From: Argentina anserina
Taxonomy: Eukaryota > Streptophyta > Magnoliopsida > Rosales > Rosaceae
Assembly (NCBI RefSeq): GCF_933775445.1
Contig: NC_065878.1
Span: forward strand, 3,432,001 to 3,496,000
Reading direction: 5' to 3'
Length of the DNA: 64,000 bases
This document shows positions 1-10,700 of the stretch, piece after piece. Below the pieces are notes generated by a model. The model worked only from the letters and a program-made list of their open reading frames with translations. It was not told where the DNA came from and did no database searches. Numbering within the stretch: position 1 is the first letter of the stretch; every line of letters starts with the position of its first letter. Position numbers and translations under genes: made by a program.

Positions 1-1865
1 GAGATAATCTCATGAGAGGGATTCTCCACATCGATGATTAATGGATCTGGTTGTGCCTTAGTCGCCCTTTTCTTCCTTGGGCGAGTATCAGTCGAACCAA
101 GTGGCCTCCCCTTCTTCTTTTGAGGAGCCACGGCCTCAACCACACCTCCACTAAGTGTGGTTGCAGTGCCTCCTACTACGGCACCATGCCCTTTTTTAGG
201 GATTTCTAACCTTGCAGGCACATTTGCAGCTGGTATATGTGATCTTGTCACTTTAGCGATATCAGAAAACGCATCAGGCATCGAATCTGCTACGTTCTGA
301 AGATCGATTATTCTTTCCACTTCACTTTCACATTGTGGAGTGCGGGGATCGAAATGAGATTGAGTGGGGACAAACCATGACAATTCCTGTCGTTCCCTTT
401 GAAAATCTTTTTTCTTATCTCCCCCTAACGACGGGAAGACTGTCTCATCAAAGTGACAATCCGAAAATCTAGCGGTAAAACGATCGCCTGTCAAAGGTTC
501 CAAATAGCAAATAATTGTTGGGGATTCATATCCAACATAAATACCTACTCGTCTCTGGGGACCCATTTTTGTGCGCTGTGGGGGCGCAATAGGAACATAT
601 ACAGCACAACCAAATATGCGTAAGTGTGAAATGTCAGGCTCATATCCAGTAACCAACTGGTACGCAGAAAATGGTTGGCTAGCAGTAGGTCTGAAACGAA
701 TAAGCAAGGTTGCGTGCAATATTGCATAACCCCATGCACTTATAGGTAAATTGGTGCGCATAATAAGTGCCCTAGCCACCATTTGTAATCTTTTGATGGT
801 GGCTTCAGCGAGACCATTTTGTGTATGCACATGGGGAACAAGATGCTCTACATCGATCCCAATAGACATGCAATAATCATCAAATGCTTTTGATGTAAAC
901 TCTCCAGCGTTATCAAGCCTTATAGACTTAATAGGGTGATCAGGGTGGTGAGCCCTTAAACGAATAATCTGTGCTAGAAGTTTTGCAAATGCAGCGTTTC
1001 GTGTGGACAATAATGCAACATGTGACCAGCGAGTTGAAGCATCTACCAGAACCATAAAATACTTAAATGGCCCGCATTCTGGATGGATAGGTCCACAAAT
1101 ATCACCTTGTATCCTTTGTAAGAATGAAATATTTTGTTTAGTATCTTTAGCATAGGAAGGTCTCGATCTTGTTTTTGCCAAAGAACAGGCTTGGCAAAAT
1201 GACTGATGTGCCTTGGAAATAGTCATTGAGGCAGAGGGAGGGAACACTTCTATTACTTTAGAAGGTAATGACTGCATTGGAGCAGTGTAACGAGCACTGT
1301 GCATCGTATTTAGTTGCGGTCCCATTTTATTTTTCCCTCGAAAGAAAGGATGTCCGTGTGAATTCTTTAAAATACGGACCATCATGTCCCGACCAGGATG
1401 TCCTAATCGGTCATGCCAAAGCCTGTATAAGTTAGTGTCCCAAATTTCATCATTGGTGACAGCATAAGATTCAATAATCCGAATGGTAGTAAGATATAGT
1501 CCATTGTCTTGACTCTTCATCTTCTCTAAAACGCGTGTCCGTCCACATTCAAGAGAAGTAAGACACAAATATTCACTTCCATTCTCACAATAAGTGTTCA
1601 GATGATAACCGTTGGTGCGAATATCTTTGAAGCTTAACAAGGTTCGAGGGGTTCTAGGTGCATATAGAGCATTGGTGATTTTTAACAATGTGTCATTTGG
1701 CAAGAAAAATTGGGCAGTTCCTCGCCCTTTTATTATTTGGTCTGATCCAGTCATAGTAGACAAACATGAATTATAAGGAATTAATTCAACAAATAATTGT
1801 CGATTCCTTAATATAGTGTGGGTAGTCGCACAATCTGCTAAGCACTCTATTTCTCCTCGATTCAT
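1..1865 (-). CDS. Ty1/copia pol, N-terminal part (protease-integrase), runs off window
   Basis: Reading the minus strand from the ATG at 1865-1863 gives about 620 codons with no stop, still open at base 1. It is the 5' part of a copia Pol polyprotein. Domains in order: a retropepsin-like site near residue 11 (ADCATTHTIL, with DCA where DSG/DSA is usual); a GAG-pre-integrase segment (LWHDRLGHPG) and a zinc-finger Cys pair (CQACSLAK); then the integrase core with all three acidic residues visible (GDICGP, RLDNAGEF, NGLAEATIKR) and the C-terminal IFGCAVYVPIAPP block. Reverse transcriptase and RNase H would lie outside the window. The gag gene lies upstream at 2245-3348 on the same strand as a separate ORF. 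The absence of any stop or frameshift suggests a young, possibly autonomous copy. The choice of ATG is uncertain; a splice acceptor-like sequence sits directly before it. Confidence 0.9.
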   Translation of the reverse strand, partial: MNRGEIECLADCATTHTILRNRQLFVELIPYNSCLSTMTGSDQIIKGRGTAQFFLPNDTLLKITNALYAPRTPRTLLSFKDIRTNGYHLNTYCENGSEYLCLTSLECGRTRVLEKMKSQDNGLYLTTIRIIESYAVTNDEIWDTNLYRLWHDRLGHPGRDMMVRILKNSHGHPFFRGKNKMGPQLNTMHSARYTAPMQSLPSKVIEVFPPSASMTISKAHQSFCQACSLAKTRSRPSYAKDTKQNISFLQRIQGDICGPIHPECGPFKYFMVLVDASTRWSHVALLSTRNAAFAKLLAQIIRLRAHHPDHPIKSIRLDNAGEFTSKAFDDYCMSIGIDVEHLVPHVHTQNGLAEATIKRLQMVARALIMRTNLPISAWGYAILHATLLIRFRPTASQPFSAYQLVTGYEPDISHLRIFGCAVYVPIAPPQRTKMGPQRRVGIYVGYESPTIICYLEPLTGDRFTARFSDCHFDETVFPSLGGDKKKDFQRERQELSWFVPTQSHFDPRTPQCESEVERIIDLQNVADSMPDAFSDIAKVTRSHIPAANVPARLEIPKKGHGAVVGGTATTLSGGVVEAVAPQKKKGRPLGSTDTRPRKKRATKAQPDPLIIDVENPSHEII

Positions 1866-2244
1866 TCCTACAATTAAATTTTGATATGATCATTAAATAT
1901 ATATCTCATATGCAGTAGAGTCTTCTAGTGTAGGTCGAATGATATACTTTTCATTCCAAAAAAATTTTTTGTTTTTTTTTTATGGATGTATTGCTTTACA
2001 TCATTAATAGTGCTATTTCCGAGCCATGTATAATAATTTTAAAAAATTGAGCAACCTCAAATACTTCAGAATAAAATCTGAAACTTTATTAATAATCCAA
2101 CGGTAATCAAAATAAGTCTCATACATAGAAATCCAATTTCAACAAATCATTATTGAAAAAAATAAACTTTAAGACCAAACCAATAGTCTAATTAAAATAA
2201 GGCATTACGCCTTCACACTTAACTTGGAAATAAATGAAAAAAAA
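1866..2244 (-). other. Non-coding gag-pol spacer of the copia element
   Basis: About 380 AT-rich bases with many stops separate the gag stop codon from pol. On the minus strand the spacer ends in TTAATTGTAG directly before GAATGAATCG, which looks like a 3' splice site. I see no other feature. It may be an intron-like segment or a linker; this is inference. Confidence 0.5.
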
Positions 2245-3348
2245 TTAATCAAAATCTGGAGTATCGCTTGACTTGGCATGGTTCATCTTGCCATTAAAGT
2301 CCGAGATTGTGAGGTTGACATTAGGTTCAGGACCTTCTTCCTCTATATAGTGAGCCTCTTGTTCTCTAGACTCTCTATACCTCTTGTAATTGGCTGCGAC
2401 TCTGTTACTTGCCTGGCAGTTCTTATACCAATGAGCAGTGTCTCCACACCTATAGCAAGGTTCATTGCCAACTCTTTCCCTTTTTGCTTGGGGGTTTTTC
2501 AGTGCCTTTTGCACTTTGTGACCACTAGGTCCAGTGCCACCATGGCCACTAGAACCTGCACCACCATCTCTACGCCATACATTAGGAGGACGTCCACGGC
2601 CCATTCCACGGCCCATACTACGGCCTCCATATCCTTTTCCACGTGGGGTATTGCCCCCACGTGTGTAAGGGTCAGCACGTCCAATCCCCTTTACTTTAGG
2701 GTTCTTTCCATCCTTCACCTTGCCATAGTTAGCCTCGGGAATTTTCTTTGTCCCAATAGGTCTTACATTATTGTTCAAAAGAACTTGATCATGACGCTCA
2801 GATACTTGCAACATAGAGATCAGTTTATGGAAGGTAGTGATTCTTTTGTTGTCATACTCCAACATATACTGGTTTGCTAGTATAAGGGCCGAAGTAGGGA
2901 AAGTGGATAGAGTTTTCTGGATCATATCATCATCTGTGAGTTCCTTGCCACAGAAATTGAGACGTGCTTTCAGGCGCAACATATCACTGTTGAAGTCATT
3001 AACCATTTTGTAGTCAAGTAAGCGGATTTCATTCCACTGGACAGTTAATTCTGGAAGCAAAGTGTCATGAATATTCCCAAAACGTCCCTTTAGGGCATCC
3101 CACAGTTCTTTGGGTGTTTTCAACTGAAGGTACTCCCATACCAAGCTTTGATCAATATGCCGCCTCAAGAACATTAGGGCATTGGCTTTGGTTTTTGCCG
3201 ACGGTTCATCTTTTTTGTCGGTGGGAGGATAAATGGTGGTTGTGTAATCTTTTTCCACAAACGTGGTTTCAACATCAGAAACCCAACGATGGTACTCAAT
3301 TCCTTCTGAGTCCAAAATGGCGAATTCGGGTCGAGTTTGGTCAGCCAT
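2245..3348 (-). CDS. Ty1/copia Gag (UBN2-type) with CCHC zinc knuckle
   Basis: A 367-residue ORF on the minus strand. It is the capsid/nucleocapsid protein of the copia element whose pol is at 1-1865. Residues about 40-180 form the UBN2-type gag region (WEYLQLKTPKELWDALKGRF, then LKARLNFCGKELTDDDMIQ). Residues about 215-280 are a Gly/Arg-rich basic linker. A CX2CX4HX4C zinc knuckle (CYRCGDTAHWYKNC) follows near residue 300, and the C-terminus is acidic. The protein ends in its own stop codon, so gag and pol are not one continuous frame as in many plant copia elements. The ORF is intact. A decayed relative of its first 145 codons is found at 48110-48536 on the plus strand. Confidence 0.92.
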   Translation of the reverse strand: MADQTRPEFAILDSEGIEYHRWVSDVETTFVEKDYTTTIYPPTDKKDEPSAKTKANALMFLRRHIDQSLVWEYLQLKTPKELWDALKGRFGNIHDTLLPELTVQWNEIRLLDYKMVNDFNSDMLRLKARLNFCGKELTDDDMIQKTLSTFPTSALILANQYMLEYDNKRITTFHKLISMLQVSERHDQVLLNNNVRPIGTKKIPEANYGKVKDGKNPKVKGIGRADPYTRGGNTPRGKGYGGRSMGRGMGRGRPPNVWRRDGGAGSSGHGGTGPSGHKVQKALKNPQAKRERVGNEPCYRCGDTAHWYKNCQASNRVAANYKRYRESREQEAHYIEEEGPEPNVNLTISDFNGKMNHAKSSDTPDFD

Positions 3349-4325
3349 CTACAAAAACAAGAGTAAATGTTTATTAATTTCCAAGAGTGTGGATTGGATT
3401 TCGAGACCAAATTTCATGGTGGTCACATATTTTCTTTCGATGCTTTTTGTGAAAATGATTTATCACATAGTTACGTTATAAAAACTTTGTAAAGCGCATG
3501 ATTTTCATTATCATGAAAATAATATATAAATCGTGCTAAAATAATAATATCGATGTTAAGAACCTATGAAACATGCATGTATTTAATTATTAAGCACGTT
3601 ATAAAGTATAACACATTGATCAAATATGCCACAATCGTAAAAATAAAAATGAAATAAAATAATAATGGCAAAAAATTTTACCATGCATAATTGAAAACAT
3701 TACAATATAGCATATCCGCGTGTAGTAAACCCGACAAACAAATCATCTTGTAGACATGCGTATTTACGTACTTTAAAATAAATAACACATATGGTAAAAA
3801 AACAAACAAACAAAAATTGTAAAAAAAACTAACCTTGATTTACCAGAATGGTAAATATTTTAGTTTTTTTTTTCGAAACGGGTCGCGGGTCGTGGGGCCC
3901 GGGTCGCGGGTCGTAGGTCGCGGTTTGCGGGTCGCGGGTCGCCGGGCGGAGATCGCAGATCGCGAATCGGAGATCACGGATCAGAGCGTAGCCGAGCTTG
4001 CTTGCGGCGTGTATCCTGTTGCGTCGGAGATCGGGGATCGGTGATCTGGAGGCGATGTCGCGGCCGGGAAGAGAGGCTAGCGCGCGGCGGGGGCGGGGTT
4101 CGAGCGTGCGGCGGGAGCGGGAGGCGTGTCGTTCCGATCTGGGCTGCTGGTCTCGCCGATCGTAGGCGAGCGGTTGGTACGCCGATCGGAGGCGCATGTG
4201 CTGCTAGGGAGCGGCGACAGGGAGGGAGCGGCCACGAGGAGGGAGCGGCGACGGGGGGAAAAAAACTAGGGTTTTCAATTTTTTTTTTTTTTTGTATTTT
4301 GGCCAGAATACTCAGAGGAAAGCTA
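3349..4325 (-). other. 5' leader of the copia element with GC-rich minisatellite
   Basis: Untranslated region between the LTR/primer site and gag. The part next to gag (3349-3820) is AT-rich and shared with 47864-48109. The part at about 3870-4260 is strikingly GC-rich, with short imperfect repeats of a GGGTCGC type (best at 3878-3970). The run TTTACCATTCTGGTAAA (minus strand) near 3840-3856 is a small inverted repeat, also kept in the related copy at 40990-41015. No coding function is recognised; open frames here are a by-product of GC richness. Confidence 0.7.
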
Positions 4326-4339
4326 TCATGCTGATAACG
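4326..4339 (-). other. Putative primer-binding site matching the anticodon arm of tRNA-Ile
   Basis: Directly inside the LTR end the minus strand reads CGTTATCAGCATGA, not the usual TGGTATCAGAGC. Its complement resembles the anticodon stem-loop of plant tRNA-Ile (CGUGCU-IAU-AACG), with C standing opposite the inosine at wobble position 34. Priming by a tRNA half cleaved in the anticodon region is known for Drosophila copia. The match is from memory of the tRNA sequence and has one mismatch in 14. Confidence 0.45.
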
Positions 4340-4567
4340 TGTTGTAGGGAAAATGGAATGGTCTACTCGTATTATTACGAACCCCTTTATATAGGGGAAA
4401 TATTACATGGAAATATATCAATCAGTTTAATGGCAATGAATAAGAATTGTCCGTTACATAATTCATATCCGTAATTAACTATATATTAAATACTGATTGC
4501 TCAATTGCCTCCGTCAGTTACTTTGATGAGGACACACTAATAAGGAAATAATGTTTTTCCTTTAACA
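4340..4567 (-). repeat. 5' LTR of the minus-strand copia element
   Basis: On the minus strand the LTR begins TGTTAAAGGAAAAAC at 4567 and ends CCCTACAACA at 4340, about 228 bp. The boundary was set by comparison with the related copy starting at 40257, which shares the first bases, ACTGATTGATA, the CTATATAAAGGGGTT TATA region and GTAATAATACGAGTAGAC. The partner LTR is outside the window, so insertion age cannot be estimated here. Confidence 0.8.
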
Positions 4568-5065
4568 CATACAACAGCTTAAGTGGATTATTTTCTATAT
4601 AATTGCATTGAACTATTGACTTGGCATGCACGTGTGGTGACAAATTTCAATAGCATTAAGCTCGTAAACAAAGCATCAATTACATTGGTTAAGACTTCAA
4701 ATCATAACTAAATAATTAGATTCCAATGTTTTATCAAGTACGTGGAGAACAGTTAAAGGGAAGGAGTAATCTAGTTGAAGCTTGGCATTTGAAATGCTAA
4801 AGCTCCAGCATGTTCCTCTTTCTTGAATACTCCTTGATGATGATGAAGTGATCCATGAAAATAAGACGCGGTATGAGTGGCCGAGTGGGTATATGATGGT
4901 GAGAGTTAAAGTAGGTTGTGGAGTTAATGATGAAGCATGATGGGACGGATATTGCATCTGGATTTTTCGGAGCAAAAATTAGGCACCATAAATCCATAAT
5001 AGAAGTAAGATCGATGAAGACCGATAATGTTTTTAATTCTCTTTTGAAATGGAGCTTCTATCATA
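4568..5065. other. Intergenic, nothing recognised
   Basis: AT-rich sequence between the copia LTR and the TRIM-like fragment. Short frames occur on both strands but none resembles a known protein or shows codon structure. Confidence 0.5.
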
Positions 5066-5322
5066 TGTTGAGAATATACATTATACATTGGGAATTGAGA
5101 TCTAGCATGTGGGTTATAAGAGTTTGTGTCAAATGGTTTTGGATGTGAATCATATATCACTTATCATGGTATCAAAGTCAGGTTACCTACGACTACGTAT
5201 GAATCCCAAATAATCACACAAACTCCACGTCACTAAAAATGTTGTTTCGTGTATTGACTTGAAAATTTTTCACAAGTGCACGTGCGTGTTGAAAATATGC
5301 ATTTCACATTGGGAATTGAATT
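5066..5322 (+). mobile_element. TRIM-like LTR retroelement fragment
   Basis: A 101-bp LTR-like segment starts TGTTGAGAATATAC at 5066 and ends TTATCA at 5166. It is followed at once by TGGTATCAAAGTCAGGTT, a tRNA-Met-type primer-binding site. About 120 bp later the LTR start recurs (TGTTGAAAATATGC at 5287, then a shared ACATTGGGAATTGA), after which similarity stops. Two short LTRs with almost no internal region fit a terminal-repeat retrotransposon in miniature with a truncated 3' LTR. Confidence 0.6.
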
Positions 5323-5536
5323 GACTTCTTAATATTATCATCACATTCTCTGAATTTTAGGTCATCCAACACTTTGCGTCCTGACATTTCAGGACTAATT
5401 GATACCTTAATAATACTGTTATCTCTTCTATCTTTATCTCTTTTCCATATTTAGATTAGTTTTGTCTTAGCTCGATCAAGACGATGATGAACTTCTTGCG
5501 AGGAGTCAATGGTGGTGTATTATAGTGATAGAAACT

Positions 5537-5735
5537 CAGTGGCGGAACCTGAGAAAAGATTTCCAGTTGGCCAAATTTTTATTCAGTGGCGGAAACAATG
5601 AATTAATTATATCGGAGGAGCAATTTACACTAAATGTATCATTAATTATGATATTAACACCTAATTAAGGAGAAATAAAAAATTTCGCCGGAGGGCCATG
5701 CACCCCCTGGCCTCCAAGAGGTTCCGCCGCCACTG
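5537..5735. mobile_element. hAT-type MITE (199 bp) with 8-bp TSD
   Basis: Terminal inverted repeats CAGTGGCGGAACC and GGTTCCGCCGCCACTG bound a 199-bp non-coding element. It is flanked by identical 8-bp duplications TAGAAACT (5529-5536 and 5736-5743), the target-site length of hAT transposons. Confidence 0.88.
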
Positions 5736-5743
5736 TAGAAACT

Positions 5744-6415
5744 CATGGCCGGATGTTTGTTTCAATTGTTAAATTATTAACGGATTATAGAAGCCAGACG
5801 CCTATATATGTTTTCTAATTTCATTTCCATCATTTTGATGTTTAAGGTTGTTGGCTTGTTGCTTAAAGAGCCAGCGGACATCCGGACACCGTTGTAAGGA
5901 TCCTTGTTGAATGATGCATATAAGTTTGTTTGTAGAGGTAACATCACTAACATCAATAACATATATGTCTCTTGCCATTCCTCCATTGCTTCCTGTCATA
6001 CTTGTTCTCAGATCAATCTGACTGGGGCAATATCAGGCAATGCTTACTGCCTAGCTAGTTTTATTAGTCTTGGTTCGGTTGGCTGGCTTTGGTTGAGAAT
6101 AGACGATAATTGTTCTTTGTAATAAGGATGCTTCAAAGCATAGGGAAAGATATTCCATTTATGGGTTGAGCATTATGTTTATTAATGGAAAGGCCAACTT
6201 AGGTTATGAAATGAGAAACAAGCTACTTTACCACTCAGTCCTCAGCACTCTAAAGGTTAGATGCAATGATGCTGCAAAGAAAACATTTATCGACTTGTCT
6301 TCCACAATGTAATGGCACAATACTATTCATAGTTTGATATCATGGCCTGTTGAATCCTCTCTTAGAAGAACAACATCGCCCTTCCTTCTTCGTACGTAGC
6401 AATAAGTATCTAAAG
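5744..6415. other. Intergenic, nothing recognised
   Basis: No gene, tRNA or repeat terminus recognised. Several short frames overlap on both strands without family resemblance. Confidence 0.5.
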
Positions 6416-6989
6416 CACTCTTCTAAAAAGCGGTCTAGCGCTAGGAGGTGGATCACTGCCGCGTTTTTTGTCTATTCGGTCATCTGTGGCGTTCTAGGGA
6501 TATAGCGGCCGCCTAGGCAGTCCTAAGCAGTTCACGGCGATCCGTGGCGGTCAAAATCAGTGGACTTTTAGAAGAAGAAAAAAATTAAAACGCAGTGGAA
6601 GTAAAAGAACTTCATGATGAAAATTTTATTTCGGATGATGACACGGAAGATGAGGAAAGAAAAATCGATATGGACGATACCGAAGAAGTTAGTGAATGAT
6701 TTAGAGAAGAAGAACTTGAGATTTAGTCTTGCGTTTGTTTTACAATTTACCTTTTATTTAATATTTTTATATGGACTCTGAACTTAACTAATTTTGAATT
6801 TAGGCTATTTTGAAAATTAATATTGAGCATTATTATATATTTTTAATCATATAAATATATTAAATACATGAATAAAAATAGATAAATAGTTAATAATATG
6901 AATCCGCATGAGCGCTGTCTAAGAGACCGCCTAGCCATCTAAGAGGTAATCATTCGCCTACATACCGGCTAACGTTTTTTCGAACCTTG
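6416..6989. mobile_element. hAT-like non-autonomous element with captured acidic coding tail
   Basis: The ends are imperfect inverted repeats (CACTCTTCTAAAAAGCGG on the left; the complement of TTTTTTCGAACCTTG on the right). They are flanked by 6-of-8 matching duplications ATCTAAAG (6408-6415) and ATTTACAG (6990-6997). GC-rich CTAGGCGG-type motifs lie near both ends. At about 6600-6700 the plus strand can be read as a short acidic tail (ENFISDDDTEDEER, then a stop after DDTEEVSE). This resembles the acidic C-terminus of a host or hAT-transposase-like protein. The element encodes no full protein. Confidence 0.7.
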
Positions 6990-7733
6990 ATTTACAGTAA
7001 CTTAACTGTACTTGATTTTTCAGTTAGCTTGATTTTGAGATAAAATTATTGTCGGTATAATAGTTTCACCTTGTTACGTACTTGATATTTTGTATTGAAC
7101 TTGCATCTATATTGAATTAGACAATTAGTACGTCTTTGATATACCGGTACATGGTACCCTGATAATGAGAGGCCTAGCTGCAAATTTTAATCACGACTTC
7201 TTGTCCTTAAGCAAATTTGGAATCTATTTTCTTTAATTTCCATATGAAGCATTTTGATCTGAGGACCAGGTGCAGATTTTTTATTTTTGAAAAGATGAGG
7301 AGCGTGCAATGATAACATAATAGCATGCATGTAAAGCCAAACTATCTTTCTTTCGCTATTCTTTCCTTCTAAAATAGATGCCACTATATTCCGTTCAGAT
7401 CCATTCTGATATTCTTACCCTAGGTTTCCCTTCTGATGACCGGAAATCCCCCAAACCGGCTACGTTGCCAAAATCCTTCATAGTTTTCCAACTCGTGTTC
7501 AAGGGTTTAGACATGGAAGCAAAACCTATATGTGTGAAGAGTGATCATTTCCTACTAATCCCTCGTGGCTAATAATCGATATGATTGTGTTATTACTAAT
7601 TAAGTAGAGATACAAATCTCATATGAAATTTGATTATGTACTACATGTTGCCCTAGCAGTCTAGCACTCATTGAGTGAGTGGTTTTGAGGCCCCAAAAAG
7701 TTTCAATCCTTTTGTATAAGAAAATACTGTCGG

Positions 7734-7785
<52 letters not shown>

Positions 7786-10700
7786 GTAGAGCTTGCTGTA
7801 AAGCTCCCGTGACATGTGACATTGATATCTTCAGTGATGGGAAAGAAGAAGAACAAGAGGAAAGTCCTGCATTTCTGCAGATCCTTGTTCGTTTTTTTAA
7901 TATCAGTTTCTCAGATTTGTATCTTAGCTCACTTTGAATTATTACAAACCAATAATATTGTCCTCACTATAACATTCAGCCCTCTGATTATAATGTATGT
8001 TTTTTGTATAATTGATTCACATCTGGAGCCCAGCTTGGTATGGCATAGACCTTCTTCCAGTAATTTTATTTGACCGGTTAGTGGTTACTACATAACTAGT
8101 TTTCTGTCTTATTGTACACGCTTACCCAAATTTTACCTGGTGTAAGCAGGTTCTGTCCTCTTTGCTGGGAATAAGGAAAAGAAAAGGCTAGAAAAGGTTA
8201 AGTGTCCTTTTTACTCCCAGATTTCATTATTGTTCTTCGTCGATTCACGTTTAACCAAAGAAACAAAACTGCAGGGTCAAAAATTGTTGAATATCTCCTT
8301 GTTTTGTTTTTCCATACTTAAACAAAACAAATGTAAATGCATTAGCTAGAAATATCTCTGTCACCCATATGGTGATAAATCAATGGTGTATAAATTTTGT
8401 CTATCCATGCATAGAAAAACTACTCGATACACCAATCAAGCTACTTGATGTACCGGTGGATACATTAAGAAAATTTGACTGCTCTGACTACCCCGAATAT
8501 TGAAAGTAAATATTTCTTTCTAATTCATGAAGGTACGTGGTCACGGAAATGCATCAATCTTCGCCGAGCATGCAATTCTAAAAAGGATGACTATTTTGTC
8601 TTAGTGTTCATTGGATCCTACTATTTTCTTAGATTCAGTCAATCATATTTTACCACTGTTAATATTTTATGACTTGACAATATTCCTCTCTGCCAGTGAG
8701 AATTAGTTGATCTATTTGGCCCACTAGAATTTTGATTCCAGTAATACCATCTATCAGTATTTCTGGTAATCCAAAGGAGGACCGGATTTTATATAAGATG
8801 CCAGGACCTTTTTGTCTCTGAAAGTGACTCTCAAGATTTACAAATTTACAATCCCTTCAACCTTTTTAACAGCTTTTTGTCAGTGAAAAATTGGAATTAC
8901 TGTTCGTAGAGGACATGCATCCGTGATATGCGTTTCCATTTTTAAAAAAAATTGTGTTATGAGTTTACAGATGCAGTGTTATGACTTTCGATCCCAAAAA
9001 AAAAGTGTTATGACTTTATCACCCTTAGTTACTCCTAAGTTAAGTCATAGCACATTTAAACAAACATGTTCACCTTCACTTAAGTAAATATGAACATATT
9101 CAAAATGGACAATTATTGAAACCGACCATATATTCAAGATATAGATCTTGGCACGAAACGCCGGTCGAGACAAATTTGGTGGTCAATATCTTACCCTGGA
9201 TACATGTTAGCTAGTATGACATTGTTTTCACCATCATGTTATATAAATGAGATAGAAATCTCGGCAGTAGCTGTAGGTACTTGTGAAGAGAGGAGAAACA
9301 ATGGATGAAACAAACCCTAGATCGAGTCGGTGTTGCGTTAGACAGTGTAAGGGAAGAGGTTGACCCTTGTTATGTATTGTCGATTGATAGAGATAAGCTG
9401 AGGACTACCGATCTACGGCTTGACTGCATTTGGATTTTGGAGCTGTCTATTTAAATTATTTTTGGTTTTACATCCCTGGCAGGTCAGAGGGTTCAATGTA
9501 AAGGATGAGGAAACAGAGAAAGATACAAAAAACTCCACTCCGTTCTCGAGCTCATCTTTCCCTTTCTCCATCTGCTCGGATTGTCTATCAATGATTTTGG
9601 CAATTAATTGGCACCTACTCTCAGATTTCTAGTTTTTTTTTTCGACAATCTATCAGTCTCATCAGTTTGTTTAAACTTTAAACTACAGTAATCAGATCAA
9701 CATTTTACTTTAGTTGACAATAGTTACACTGCATCAGTGCATCTAATTACAAACATTTTAGATCAAATAATCCGAAGACTAAAACCAAATCGAACTTATA
9801 CATGCAAATTAAACTGCACTCATGTTCAGCACTAGGCAGTAAAATTTAATAAGCTAAAAATTTATTGATTATAGTTGTAAACAAGTATAGCCGCGAGCAT
9901 CACCAAAAAAAAAGTATAGCTGCGAGATTTGTTGATTTCTAAATTTGTTTTGGAAGATATTCCATGTTAGAAAGAATCCTAAGATTTACATATAATTATG
10001 CACATATATGAAAAGTAGGTTCTCAGAGCAAATCTAGATTTGGAATGATATGGTGATGGTCCTAAAAATTGTTTAATTCTTGACAGCCATTTTCATCATC
10101 TTAAGGCTGACAAACCTTGATATGGGTTTAATTAATTAGGCATTACAGTAAGCTAATAGTTTTAATATATATCTTGCATAGCTAGTGGAATGAATAGGGT
10201 GGATTCCCTTTAGGTTCCAGGGCATATTTTGGTCGGGGGACCAGCCAGGTGCCCAGGTTCCTAGTGAAACTATTTAGCCAGCTATAGTATAATGACATTG
10301 AAATTGATCCTGAGTATAATCATTGATAATTTGAGATCAAAGAACTACTCATTTCCCCAACAAAAATGGTGCAGATATGTGAAGCATTCTCTGTTCGTTT
10401 CAGCAAGGCTTATGGGTTTGATTGATTACTAACTCCAATATATACTGCCTTGCTTCTTCTTGGAATTTACTTGTGCGTGCTAGCTTATCATGTGGATGTA
10501 GATGATAAGGCAGTTTCAAGGTTTTATTAAGTGATCGAGCACATAGAACCCGAGAAAAAAACTATCTTTTCCGGTAACCACTATTGAAGTAGAATGTCTT
10601 GTGTGCCATTATGTAAACATGAGCAAATTCAGAATCCAGATCTCCGTGTTTACACCACCAACCATTTGCATGTACGCACTGTTATACTTTGTAGTCGGCC

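Noticed and set aside
2278..2880. 200-codon plus-strand ORF
   Set aside because: Antisense shadow of the gag gene at 2245-3348, which has the UBN2 region and zinc knuckle.
3829..4334. Arg-rich frames of 69-122 codons on both strands
   Set aside because: They overlap the GC-rich untranslated leader of the copia element, where long frames arise from composition alone.
7600..7856. Ser-Leu-rich minus-strand frames
   Set aside because: They come from translating the GA microsatellite at 7736-7780; no domain or codon structure outside it.
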